Below are positions 17,951 through 25,584 of a DNA stretch of 50,088 nucleotides, in pieces (the first letter of the stretch is position 1; each line of letters opens with the position of its first letter). A program made the translations under genes and the position numbers. The notes beneath the pieces are model-generated. The model was given only the letters and a program-made list of their open reading frames with translations, searched no databases and was not told the DNA's origin. The stretch is from Streptococcus oralis (GTDB lineage Bacteria > Bacillota > Bacilli > Lactobacillales > Streptococcaceae): positions 1 through 50,088 of the forward strand of contig NZ_JUOS01000032.1 in the NCBI RefSeq assembly GCF_001075875.1. Reading direction: 5' to 3'.

Positions 17951-18556
17951 TCATCCTTTAAAAGGAAAGAGGCTATAGATTTCATGTTCCTTGATATACT
18001 TCTTCAGTATCTCCATATTCTCTTCAATTTTTGCCTGAATATCTGTCTCTTCACACGTTGACTCAGCAATAAAGAGGTGAATCTTCAATAAATCTGTCAA
18101 GTATAGCAGACGACGTTTCATTTCTGATTCAAGACTTGAAGCTTGCTCGATTTTTGCAAGCTTTTGCTCCAAGCTATCACCATTTAAAAATCTCTGATGA
18201 ACTCTCCTTCTTATTTTTTGAGTGGATTCCTCCCCTTGTTTTAATGGGGATAAAAGCAGTTTTTTATAGGCAGATAGCTTATTTTCTGTTTCTCTTTCCA
18301 TATAGGCCAATAAAACCAGAGAACTATCAACAAAGGTCCAAGTGTTATAATCCCCTTCAAATGGGACTTGTATGACACTCTCCAATAATTTCTTAGTAAT
18401 TTCCTCTTGACCATCTAGATAAAGTAGATAGGCCAGATGATTCAGCGACTCGAGATAGCTAGCTGGAGTCTTCTTATTCTTTTTTAAAATTTTATCTAGA
18501 TAGAGATGTAGGTCTGGATGTTTTTCCATTTGTTCAACTACTTCTGGTAGCTTCAT
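17951..18556 (-). CDS. Helical hypothetical protein (possibly DUF6707-like)
   Basis: The 201-residue product is almost entirely charged amphipathic helix (MEKHPDLHLYLDKILKKNKK, then LLYLTDLLKIHLFIAE and a Lys/Glu-rich tail). It has no signal peptide, membrane segment or catalytic motif that I can see. It resembles a TPR-like or all-helical fold; the name DUF6707 comes to mind but I am not sure of it. The start follows AAAGGA. It lies between immunity-type genes and the Nudix cluster, so a protective role is possible by context only. Confidence 0.55.
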   Translation of the reverse strand: MKLPEVVEQMEKHPDLHLYLDKILKKNKKTPASYLESLNHLAYLLYLDGQEEITKKLLESVIQVPFEGDYNTWTFVDSSLVLLAYMERETENKLSAYKKLLLSPLKQGEESTQKIRRRVHQRFLNGDSLEQKLAKIEQASSLESEMKRRLLYLTDLLKIHLFIAESTCEETDIQAKIEENMEILKKYIKEHEIYSLFPFKG

Positions 18557-18606
18557 TTGAAATCCTTTCTATTCTTTTTTTAAAAATTTAAAGAGATTTT
18601 AGTCAA

Positions 18607-18978
18607 CTAATCCAACTCTGCTCGACTGAACAAGTCTTTCATAGTGTTGATATCATCACAAAACTCTTTAAAGCCAAGAGCAAATCTAGCCAAAGCGTCC
18701 ACCTTGGAAGAATAGGCGCAAAACATACTTCCTTCAGGATCAAAGTCGATAGCTTCGCTTAATTCAGGCATTTTCTCCTCCAAAAATACCAAAGCTAAAG
18801 ATGTCCAATCGTAGCCATTTCCTTCAAATCCCTCCTCTTCTCGAGTGTCAAACACTTCCTGTCTGTATTCTCCATCAGGGTAATAAATGAGCGATCCTCG
18901 AACATTTTTAGGATCCTCATCATATACAAGCAAGTTAAAAGGGGTAATTCTTTCATTTATGTTTTCGTAATCTATCAT
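18607..18978 (-). CDS. Imm51-like immunity protein
   Basis: A 123-residue acidic protein. The segment YDWTSLALVFLEEKMPELSEAIDFDPEGSMFCAYSS followed by ALARFALGFKEFCDD is the pattern of the Imm51 family, found beside polymorphic toxins of contact-dependent or secreted systems. Such proteins bind and block a specific toxin domain. No toxin gene is in the neighbourhood, so it would be an orphan immunity gene, protecting against relatives' toxins. The family assignment is by motif memory. Confidence 0.6.
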   Translation of the reverse strand: MIDYENINERITPFNLLVYDEDPKNVRGSLIYYPDGEYRQEVFDTREEEGFEGNGYDWTSLALVFLEEKMPELSEAIDFDPEGSMFCAYSSKVDALARFALGFKEFCDDINTMKDLFSRAELD

Positions 18979-19039
18979 TTCTTAACTCCTTGTTGTATTT
19001 GTTAATTATCAATGAAACTGCATAAATCTAGTATGCTTA

Positions 19040-19378
19040 CTAGCTTTCAAAGGTCATAAAGCTATCGTACCGATTGTAATAATTCAAAGCTTCGACCAAG
19101 TCTTGGAGACTTGCATCTGGCTTTTCCTCAAGTGCGACTGCAAGGACATCAATCAACTGCTCTCCATAGTAGACTAGCTGGAGATGTTGATCCGTTGCAT
19201 CAGCTGGGTAGACATCACGATCTTCCACAACATCTGGATAATCGGATACCGAATAGAGGCTATCCAGTTTCAGTTCTCCATCCTCCTTGCCATAGAGACA
19301 AAAATTATCTGAAGATAACTGGTTCACGCGCACCTGCTCGATTATCTGCCCTAGTGAAAGTTCTTGGTGTTTTCGCAT
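19040..19378 (-). CDS. Small acidic protein, DUF7716-like, probable immunity type
   Basis: The 112-residue protein has an N-terminal LSLGQIIEQVR helix, a middle YGKEDGELKLDSLYSV stretch and the ending LQDLVEALNYYNRYDSFMTFES. That ending resembles the DUF7716 signature (an EALxYYxxxDAF-type end). There is no membrane or secretion signal. It sits in a run of immunity-like genes 18 bases after the SUKH gene, so the same category is likely. The exact function is unknown. Confidence 0.5.
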   Translation of the reverse strand: MRKHQELSLGQIIEQVRVNQLSSDNFCLYGKEDGELKLDSLYSVSDYPDVVEDRDVYPADATDQHLQLVYYGEQLIDVLAVALEEKPDASLQDLVEALNYYNRYDSFMTFES

Positions 19379-19396
19379 CCCGTCTCCTTTTTAATC

Positions 19397-19816
19397 TCAC
19401 TCTTCAACAAAAGAGTTCAAAAATTCCTCAAAAGAAGCCCATTGACCATAGATCTCAGCTTTTTCTTCTAAAACATAGAAATACACCTTGCCATAATCCT
19501 CTGACCTTAGAGAAAGTGCATAGTTGCCAGAACCAGGATCATAGGCGAAATGGAGAAGGTCTGTAGCCCTAAATCCTGCAGGCACAGCCTCATCATCATA
19601 CCATGTGAGAGACTTGCTCATCTCCTCAAGTGAATTAAAGGAATTGAAAGGAAAGAGGTGATGTTCATCGTGGACACCCCTTACTTGGGGCTGACCACCG
19701 TTGTTCTTGAGATAAAAATTTTTCATGGCTTCTGGCAATTTCTTCCCAAGAATCTCCTCAAATTGTAAAAGGTCTTCTTTTGAAATCGGTGAATCTGCTT
19801 CTAGTACTCTAAACAT
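19397..19816 (-). CDS. SMI1/KNR4 (SUKH) family protein
   Basis: A 139-residue protein with the SUKH pattern: ISKEDLLQFEEILGKKLPEAMKNFYLKNNGG at about 11-41, then a strand-rich core with GNYALSLRSEDYGKVYFY and the terminal SFEEFLNSF helix. SUKH proteins are a leading immunity superfamily against nuclease and deaminase toxins in polymorphic toxin systems. A second, diverged SUKH-like gene lies immediately upstream at 19836, so two specificities may be present. Confidence 0.8.
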   Translation of the reverse strand: MFRVLEADSPISKEDLLQFEEILGKKLPEAMKNFYLKNNGGQPQVRGVHDEHHLFPFNSFNSLEEMSKSLTWYDDEAVPAGFRATDLLHFAYDPGSGNYALSLRSEDYGKVYFYVLEEKAEIYGQWASFEEFLNSFVEE

Positions 19817-19835
19817 GATTACTCCCTTCAGTTTT

Positions 19836-20171
19836 CTACAATTCTTCTTTTAGTACCTTATCAATAAAGTCATAGACTGTAGTAGCAACTTTTTCCATTT
19901 CTAAGTAACCTAAAGCTCCCAAGTCATTTTCATAAATGCAATCATCAGAATTTTTCTTGATAAAGTAAGCCAAATCTCCTTCCTGTCCAATCATAAAGTA
20001 ATCTGGCTCTGCTCCCTCAATCTGATAAGTCTCATTTCGCTCTTGAAGATCCTCCTTAGCATACAAACAGATGCCTGAATCTTCAATTTCATAGGAGTCA
20101 ATCTCTTCCCACTCTGATAAAAACTGGTAGTAGAGATTGGGCAAGACAAATCCAAACTCATCTCTTTTCAT
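19836..20171 (-). CDS. Second SUKH-like small protein
   Basis: A 111-residue acidic protein beginning MKRDEFGFVLPNLYYQFLSEWEEIDSYE. This aligns by eye with the LPEAMKNFYLKNNGG part of SUKH proteins, followed by DYFMIGQEGDLAYFIKK and a closing helix VYDFIDKVLKEEL. It lacks the first helix of the 19397 protein, so it is either a short variant or N-terminally trimmed. Gene spacing is 19 bases. Function is inferred from family and context only. Confidence 0.6.
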   Translation of the reverse strand: MKRDEFGFVLPNLYYQFLSEWEEIDSYEIEDSGICLYAKEDLQERNETYQIEGAEPDYFMIGQEGDLAYFIKKNSDDCIYENDLGALGYLEMEKVATTVYDFIDKVLKEEL

Positions 20172-20207
20172 AGCTTACCTCCACATATTCACTGAGTATC
20201 AACTATA

Positions 20208-20906
20208 TTACTTCAAAGACCAACCACCATCAATAGTCAGGATTTGTCCCTGCATGGCAGATGCATTCCCACTTGCTAAAAAGAGGCTAATCTCTGCTAC
20301 TTCTTCTGGTTCTATCCAGCGTTTGATGGGTGTTTCACTAGCTACCCAGTCTGCTAGACCACCTGGTTCAAAGTCTGCTGCGGTCATACCAGTTTTGACT
20401 GCACCAGGAGCAATCCCAAAGACCTGGATACCTGCTTCTGCATAGTCCAGAGCTAATTGCTTGGTAAATCCAGCCAAGGCATGTTTAGAAGAGGTATAGG
20501 CGTGACCACCACCGCCTGCTAGATTTGAAGCGATGGAACACATATTGATGATAATCCCATGTTTATGTTCCAGCATGTGTGTCAAAAAATAGCGGGTCAA
20601 CTCTACTGGAGTTACGTAATTGATTTCAAAAATCTCTTGGATTTCTTGGGCGGATTGTTCTAGTAAGGGCTTGTAGTCATCCAATACACCTGCCGTATTA
20701 CATAAAATATCCACCTGAGGACACCAGTCAAAAATTGGTTCTAAGTCAAGTGTTAAATCACGTTGTAGAAAGTGAAAGTCGCCTTGTAAGGCAGGCTTTT
20801 CACCCTGATCCACACCAAAAACTTGATAACCATTTTCTAAAAAGAGTCGAGCTTGAGCCAGACCAATCCCTGAACTAACGCCCGTAACTAAGACACGTTT
20901 AGTCAT
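20208..20906 (-). CDS. Short-chain dehydrogenase/reductase (3-oxoacyl-ACP reductase-like)
   Basis: A 232-residue classical SDR: the NAD(P)-binding TGVSSGIG at 8-15, NTAGVLDDYKP, the catalytic Ser in MCSIAS, YTSSK with the catalytic Tyr and Lys near 141, and the ending QGQILTIDGGWSLK. The arrangement matches FabG-like reductases, but a free-standing copy away from the fatty acid cluster usually has another substrate, which I cannot name. It overlaps the DUF2829 gene by eight bases and shares its promoter. Confidence 0.88.
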   Translation of the reverse strand: MTKRVLVTGVSSGIGLAQARLFLENGYQVFGVDQGEKPALQGDFHFLQRDLTLDLEPIFDWCPQVDILCNTAGVLDDYKPLLEQSAQEIQEIFEINYVTPVELTRYFLTHMLEHKHGIIINMCSIASNLAGGGGHAYTSSKHALAGFTKQLALDYAEAGIQVFGIAPGAVKTGMTAADFEPGGLADWVASETPIKRWIEPEEVAEISLFLASGNASAMQGQILTIDGGWSLK

Positions 20907-21135
20907 GGACTTCCACCCAATCCGTCGCTAGGACATCACATGGTGTCGGACTCCACATGGAAAAACCTTCCCCTTCTCCAGACACGTTGATGAGGAAATA
21001 GGGTGTCACTTCAAGAGCGACCCCGTTTTGCTCGATAGTGTCAAAAAGCTGGACATAGTTTTCAGCCCCACCCCAGCCAGTACGTACATATTTTTTCTTA
21101 GCCTTTAGTCCAGGTAAAATTTCTTCAAATGTCAT
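20899..21135 (-). CDS. DUF2829 / Tad2-like domain protein
   Basis: A 78-residue protein: TFEEILPGLKAKKKYVRTGWGG, FLINVSGEGEGFSMWSPTPCDVLATDWVEV. The RxGW and W-x-P-x-x-x-D-x-L-A-x-D-W pattern defines DUF2829. Phage members of this family, the Thoeris anti-defence 2 (Tad2) proteins, sequester cyclic ADP-ribose signal molecules. The chromosomal copy here, coupled to an SDR gene, may bind some nucleotide ligand, but no Thoeris genes are in the window. AGGAG precedes the ATG. Confidence 0.75.
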   Translation of the reverse strand: MTFEEILPGLKAKKKYVRTGWGGAENYVQLFDTIEQNGVALEVTPYFLINVSGEGEGFSMWSPTPCDVLATDWVEVHD

Positions 21136-21170
21136 GTTATTCTCCTTTGTTGTCTATGAATCTTAATTTC

Positions 21171-21179
21171 ATTATAACA
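21171..21179 (-). promoter_or_regulatory. Extended -10 for the DUF2829-SDR transcript
   Basis: TGT followed by TATAAT on the minus strand (21179-21171). Its upstream side is the T-run of the nuclease terminator, leaving no -35. Confidence 0.5.
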
Positions 21180-21204
21180 AAAAACCGTTTTCCAACGGCT
21201 TTTT
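21179..21204 (-). terminator. Terminator of the nuclease lipoprotein gene
   Basis: CCGTT (21185-21189) pairs with AACGG (21194-21198), extended by A/T arms. On the minus strand it ends in TTTTTT. Confidence 0.75.
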
Positions 21205-21243
21205 GACTGTGATTATTCTGATTTATATAACTTGAGAAAACTA

Positions 21244-22278
21244 TCACCATTGCAACCCAGCTTCTCTAATTTCCTTTTTAGACGCATACTTCCCATTTGG
21301 TCGGTGCCATCTTCCTTTTCTATCTCTAAAGTAACCACCTGTATTACTACTTTGTGATTCTTCTTCTGCTGGTGCTGGTGCTTCAGTTTCCTGCTGTTTC
21401 TGTTCTTCTTTAGCCTTCTCTTCTGCTTCTTTTTTAGCTTTTTCTTGTGCTTCTTTTTCTTCAGCCTCTTTCTTGGCCTTTTCCTCGGCTGCCTTAAGCT
21501 CAGCTGCACGTTCTTCAGCTGACTTAACTGTATTTTTTGCAGTACCATCTGCATAATTTATTTCAGCATTTTCTGAAACATTATCCAAAGCGACATGTGT
21601 TACAGAATACTTATCAATTTTTTCCTTGCTACTACCTAATTTAATTTCAAGCAATTTTCCATCCTGATCAATTCCTACGTACTGTAAGATAATCTGTCTC
21701 GGAATCAATTTATTATCCTTATAGACAGCTGTCACCTTATAGTCAAGGTAATAGTTTGGATGATTTGCAAGCCATGAATCAAGTCCATTTTCATAATAGA
21801 GCATGCTACTTTGATTTTTGTCATCCGTTCCAGTAAAGGCACCTGTATTTAACCAAGCTGTCATAGGAACTAGATTGCGACCTTCATCGTTTAGTCCGCT
21901 AAATTGATAACCAACTAAATGACCGCGATTCATTAGCCAGGCCTCCTTTGTACCATCACCATAATAAAATTTATAGTTATGCCAACCAACTGGATCAAAG
22001 GTTAATTTAGCTTCTCTCTTTTCTTTAGGCTCATCACTATCTTTCAGCTGAATATGAGCATAGGTTGCACGAGATTTGGAATCCAGTTCTCCAAGTTCAA
22101 GTTGCTTTTCGTTTCTAAAAGTAAGTAAACCAGCTTCCTTGTACAATTTTGTATTATCCTGCGTAGTCTGTTTAGTCGTTACAGGTTCAGTTACTTTCGC
22201 CTCTTCCTTATGTTTCGAGCAACCAACTGATGTCAGTAATGAAAGTAAAACAACAGAAGTCAAAACTATTCTTTTCAT
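21244..22278 (-). CDS. DNA/RNA non-specific endonuclease lipoprotein
   Basis: A 344-residue secreted protein. Residues 1-19 form a signal peptide with a lipobox ending at C20 (SVGC), so it should be lipid-anchored outside the cell. Residues about 90-235 are a beta-beta-alpha-metal nuclease domain with the catalytic MNRGHLVGY (His120) and GLNDEGRNLVPMTAWLN (metal Asn). Then come about 60 residues of Ala/Glu/Lys repeats predicted as coiled coil. A basic aromatic tail GGYFRDRKGRWHRPNGKY follows, seen at the end of other streptococcal surface proteins. It is related to EndA but has a different anchor and tail. Likely roles are nutrient or extracellular DNA degradation, or DNA processing. Confidence 0.88.
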   Translation of the reverse strand: MKRIVLTSVVLLSLLTSVGCSKHKEEAKVTEPVTTKQTTQDNTKLYKEAGLLTFRNEKQLELGELDSKSRATYAHIQLKDSDEPKEKREAKLTFDPVGWHNYKFYYGDGTKEAWLMNRGHLVGYQFSGLNDEGRNLVPMTAWLNTGAFTGTDDKNQSSMLYYENGLDSWLANHPNYYLDYKVTAVYKDNKLIPRQIILQYVGIDQDGKLLEIKLGSSKEKIDKYSVTHVALDNVSENAEINYADGTAKNTVKSAEERAAELKAAEEKAKKEAEEKEAQEKAKKEAEEKAKEEQKQQETEAPAPAEEESQSSNTGGYFRDRKGRWHRPNGKYASKKEIREAGLQW

Positions 22279-22329
22279 TTCAAATGCCCCTATTTTATTA
22301 AAATATTTATTATATTGTCATTTTATAAA

Positions 22330-22358
22330 ATTTTACCATATATAGTTTGTATTTTCAA
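22330..22358 (-). promoter_or_regulatory. Promoter of the nuclease gene
   Basis: Minus strand: -35 TTGAAA (22358-22353), 17-base spacer, -10 TAAAAT (22335-22330) with a preceding TGG. Confidence 0.65.
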
Positions 22359-22389
22359 ACAATTATATAAATTTTTAAACAAAGATAAA

Positions 22390-22414
22390 AAGAACGAGAA
22401 TTGACCTCGCTCTT
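22390..22414 (-). terminator. Terminator of the aldo/keto reductase gene
   Basis: AAGAACGAG (22390-22398) pairs with CTCGCTCTT (22406-22414) with one wobble; T-rich on the minus-strand exit. Confidence 0.75.
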
Positions 22415-22435
22415 GATAGGATAGCGTTTTAGTCT

Positions 22436-23362
22436 CTAAGGCAAATCATTCCCTGCTGCTAGATAAATCTCATACCATTCTTTTCGAGTCAGGTTGACAT
22501 TACATGCTTGGCTTGCTTCTATCAAATGTTTTGGATTGGTTGTGCCAACAATGGCCTGCATCTTAGCTGGATAGCGTAACACCCAAGCGATAGCAATAGC
22601 TGAAGGGCTCACACCGTATTTTAAGGCTAATCGATTTAGGACTTGGTTTAGTTGTTGGAACTTCTCATTGCCGACAAAATTCCCTTTGAAATATCCGAAC
22701 TGCAGGACTGACCAGGCCTGAATAACCATGTCGTTTAATTTGCAGTATTCAAAGACGCTACCATCACGCAAAGCTGCCTTGTCACCTTCCATATTGACAT
22801 GGAAACCTGCCTCAAAACCAGGCGTGAAAGCTGCACTTAGTTGTAATTGATTGATAGATAAAGGTTGTTTGACCTCTTTCTTCAGTAATTCCATCATCAT
22901 AGGATTTTGATTGGACACACCGAAGTCTCGAACTTTACCTGATTTGTGTAGAATATCAAATGCTTCCGCCACTTGATCAGCTTCCATCAAAGCATCTGGA
23001 CGATGGAGAAGCAAGCTATCTAGATAATCAACCTGCAATCTTTTTAGAATTCCGTCTACTGATTCTAAAATATAATCTTTTGAAAAATCAAAATAGGTAA
23101 ATTCTTCTATGCGAATGCCACACTTGGACTGAATCCACATCTTTTCTCGCAGGTCAGGACGATGTTTTAACACTTGACCCAGTAATTCTTCGCAACGACC
23201 TCCACCATAGATATCTGCCAAGTCAAAGGCATTGATTCCTACAGATAGGGCTGTTTCAACCAACTCCTCCACTTCTTTGACCGACTTGTCACTGATTCGC
23301 ATCATACCGAGCACAATTTCGGACAATTCTCTTTTCTCTTGACCAAATGGAATGTATTTCAT
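22436..23362 (-). CDS. Aldo/keto reductase
   Basis: A 308-residue NADPH-dependent oxidoreductase of the AKR barrel family: GINAFDLADIYGGGRCEELLG gives the catalytic Asp and Tyr, followed by the Lys in QSKCG, LLHRPDALM with the His, and the coenzyme-binding IVGTTNPKHLIEA near the end. This matches the YcsN/YdhF-like group acting on small aldehydes or ketones; the physiological substrate is unknown. It has its own promoter and terminator and so is a single-gene unit. Confidence 0.88.
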   Translation of the reverse strand: MKYIPFGQEKRELSEIVLGMMRISDKSVKEVEELVETALSVGINAFDLADIYGGGRCEELLGQVLKHRPDLREKMWIQSKCGIRIEEFTYFDFSKDYILESVDGILKRLQVDYLDSLLLHRPDALMEADQVAEAFDILHKSGKVRDFGVSNQNPMMMELLKKEVKQPLSINQLQLSAAFTPGFEAGFHVNMEGDKAALRDGSVFEYCKLNDMVIQAWSVLQFGYFKGNFVGNEKFQQLNQVLNRLALKYGVSPSAIAIAWVLRYPAKMQAIVGTTNPKHLIEASQACNVNLTRKEWYEIYLAAGNDLP

Positions 23363-23385
23363 GGCAACTTCCTCCGTTTTTCTTC

Positions 23386-23414
23386 ATTATAAAGCAGAAT
23401 GACACTTTTATCAA
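23386..23414 (-). promoter_or_regulatory. Promoter of the aldo/keto reductase gene
   Basis: Minus strand: -35 TTGATA (23414-23409), 17-base spacer, -10 TATAAT (23391-23386). Confidence 0.7.
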
Positions 23415-23431
23415 CTGCTACCTAAAAAAAG

Positions 23432-23459
23432 AAAAGAACCAGTTCAAACTGGTCCTTTT
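23432..23459 (-). terminator. Terminator of metG
   Basis: Two complementary arms centred on AACCAGTT-CA-AACTGGTC, followed on the minus strand by CTTTTTTT. Confidence 0.85.
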
Positions 23460-23464
23460 AAATC

Positions 23465-25462
23465 TTAGCCAATCACACTTCCATTTGGTACAGCTGGGTC
23501 CACTGTGAAAAGGGTTAATTTGCCATCATGTTCAGCTGATAGAATCATCCCTTGGCTGACATATTTTTTCATCATCTTACGTGGTTTGAGGTTGGCAACG
23601 ATTTGTACTTTCTTGCCGACCAATTCTTGTTCGTTTGGATAGTATTTTGCAATACCAGAAAGGATTTGACGATCTTCACCATCTCCAGCATCCAAGCGGA
23701 ATTGAAGCAACTTATCAGAACCTTCTACTTTAGAAACTTCTTTGACTTCAGCAACACGAATTTCAACCTTGTCAAAGTCTTCAAACTTGATTTCTTCCTT
23801 GTTGAGTTTGAGTTCGACTTCATCTGGATTCCATTCTTTCTCGACGGCAGGCTTATTGCCTTCCATTTGTTCCTTGATATAGGCGATTTCTTCTTCCATA
23901 TCGAGACGTGGGAAGATTGGTGTTCCTTTGGCAACTACTGTTACACCTGCAGGGAAATCAGCCAGGTTCAAGTTTTCAAGGCTAGAAACTTCTGCTAGAC
24001 CAAGTTGTGTCAAGACTGCACGACTGGTTTCCATCATAAATGGCTCAATCAAGTGCGCTACGACACGAAGGCTAGCTGCCAAGTGGCTCATCACACTTGC
24101 CAATTGGTCACGGTGAGCTTCGTCCTTAGCCAGTACCCATGGAGCTGTCTCATCGATGTATTTATTAGTACGTGAGATGAGGGTCCAAACTGCTTCAAGT
24201 GCACGTGGATAGTCAACTGCTTCCATGTAGGTATGGTAGTTAGCGATTGATTGTTCTGCCACTTGAGCAAGTTCATTGTCAAAGTCTGTTACACCTTCTA
24301 CATAGGCAGGGATTTGACCATCAAAGTACTTGTTAATCATTGAAACCGTACGGTTGAGGAGGTTTCCAAGGTCGTTTGCCAATTCATAGTTGATACGGCC
24401 TACATAATCTTCTGGAGTGAAGGTTCCGTCTGAACCGACTGGAAGGCTACGCATGAGGTAGTAACGAAGTGGATCGAGACCAAAACGCTCTATCAACATT
24501 TCAGGATAGACAACGTTCCCTTTAGACTTAGACATCTTGCCGTCTTTCATGACAAACCAGCCATGCCCAATCAAACGTTCTGGCAATTTGATATCCAACA
24601 TCATGAGAAGGATTGGCCAGTAAATTGAGTGGAAACGAAGGATGTCTTTCCCTACCATGTGGAAGACTGTTCCATTCCAGAACTTATCAAAGTTGCCATG
24701 TTCTTCTTGATCGTAGCCAAGAGCTGTCACATAGTTGAGCAGGGCATCAAACCAAACGTAAACAACGTGTTTTGGATTTGATGGAACTGGCACACCCCAT
24801 GTAAAGGTTGTACGTGATACTGCCAAGTCTTCCAATCCTGGCTCGATAAAGTTTTTCAACATTTCATTGAGACGACCATCTGGAGTGATGAAGTCAGGAT
24901 GAGATTTGAAAAATTCGACTAAACGGTCTTGATATTTACTGAGGCGAAGGAAATAAGACTCTTCTGAAACCCACTCCACTTCGTGACCTGATGGAGCGAT
25001 ACCGCCAGTTACATTCCCAGCTTCATCACGGAAAACTTCCGCAAGCTGGCTTTCTGTAAAGAATTCCTCATCTGAAACTGAGTACCAACCAGAATATTCA
25101 CCTAGGTAGATGTCATCTTGAGCAAGCAAGCGTTCAAAAACTTGCGCTACCACTTTTTCATGGTAGTCATCAGTTGTACGGATAAATTTATCATATGAAA
25201 TATTCAATAATTGCCAGAGTTCTTTGACTCCAACAGCCATCCCGTCAACATAGGCTTGTGGTGTGATCCCAGCCTCTTCCGCTTTCTGCTGAATTTTCTG
25301 ACCGTGCTCGTCAAGACCCGTCAGATAAAAGACATCGTAGCCCATCAGGCGTTTGTAACGTGCTAGGACATCACAGGCGATGGTTGTGTAGGCAGAACCG
25401 ATATGAAGTTTACCAGATGGATAGTAAATCGGTGTTGTAATATAAAAATTCTTTTCAGACAT
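23465..25462 (-). CDS. metG: Methionyl-tRNA synthetase
   Basis: MetG charges tRNA-Met for initiation and elongation. The 665-residue protein has the class I signature [10 protein letters not shown] (HIGS at 20-23), the KMSKS loop in GKMSKSKGN, an anticodon-binding helical domain, and a C-terminal tRNA-binding OB-fold (about residues 560-665; [10 protein letters not shown] through VPNGSVIG). The open frame extends 14 codons further, but the ATG at 25462 is preceded by AAAGGAAA and gives the expected N-terminus [14 protein letters not shown]. Confidence 0.97.
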   Translation of the reverse strand: MSEKNFYITTPIYYPSGKLHIGSAYTTIACDVLARYKRLMGYDVFYLTGLDEHGQKIQQKAEEAGITPQAYVDGMAVGVKELWQLLNISYDKFIRTTDDYHEKVVAQVFERLLAQDDIYLGEYSGWYSVSDEEFFTESQLAEVFRDEAGNVTGGIAPSGHEVEWVSEESYFLRLSKYQDRLVEFFKSHPDFITPDGRLNEMLKNFIEPGLEDLAVSRTTFTWGVPVPSNPKHVVYVWFDALLNYVTALGYDQEEHGNFDKFWNGTVFHMVGKDILRFHSIYWPILLMMLDIKLPERLIGHGWFVMKDGKMSKSKGNVVYPEMLIERFGLDPLRYYLMRSLPVGSDGTFTPEDYVGRINYELANDLGNLLNRTVSMINKYFDGQIPAYVEGVTDFDNELAQVAEQSIANYHTYMEAVDYPRALEAVWTLISRTNKYIDETAPWVLAKDEAHRDQLASVMSHLAASLRVVAHLIEPFMMETSRAVLTQLGLAEVSSLENLNLADFPAGVTVVAKGTPIFPRLDMEEEIAYIKEQMEGNKPAVEKEWNPDEVELKLNKEEIKFEDFDKVEIRVAEVKEVSKVEGSDKLLQFRLDAGDGEDRQILSGIAKYYPNEQELVGKKVQIVANLKPRKMMKKYVSQGMILSAEHDGKLTLFTVDPAVPNGSVIG

Positions 25463-25553
25463 AATATTTCCTTTCCAGGCAAATGAAACCTGTTTTTCTA
25501 ACACTTCATTATATCATATTTTGATGATTTTCGATAAGGAAATCCATACAAAA

Positions 25554-25579
25554 ACAAGACAGACAAATGTCCATCTTGT
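25554..25579 (-). terminator. Terminator of the MacAB-like operon
   Basis: ACAAGA (25554-25559) and an inner GAC pair with GTC and TCTTGT (25574-25579). The minus-strand exit is TTTTTG. Confidence 0.65.
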
Positions 25580-25584
25580 TTATC

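Noticed and set aside
20899..21135. Phage origin of the DUF2829 gene
   Set aside because: No other phage gene is nearby, it is coupled to an SDR gene, and I recall the pair in related chromosomes.
21213..21554. 113-codon frame rich in Lys and Arg on the minus strand
   Set aside because: It is a frame-shifted reading of the Ala/Glu/Lys repeat part of the nuclease lipoprotein gene and has no ribosome site of its own.
23552..23998. 148-codon plus-strand frame inside metG
   Set aside because: Antisense to the metG C-terminal tRNA-binding domain; no start signals.
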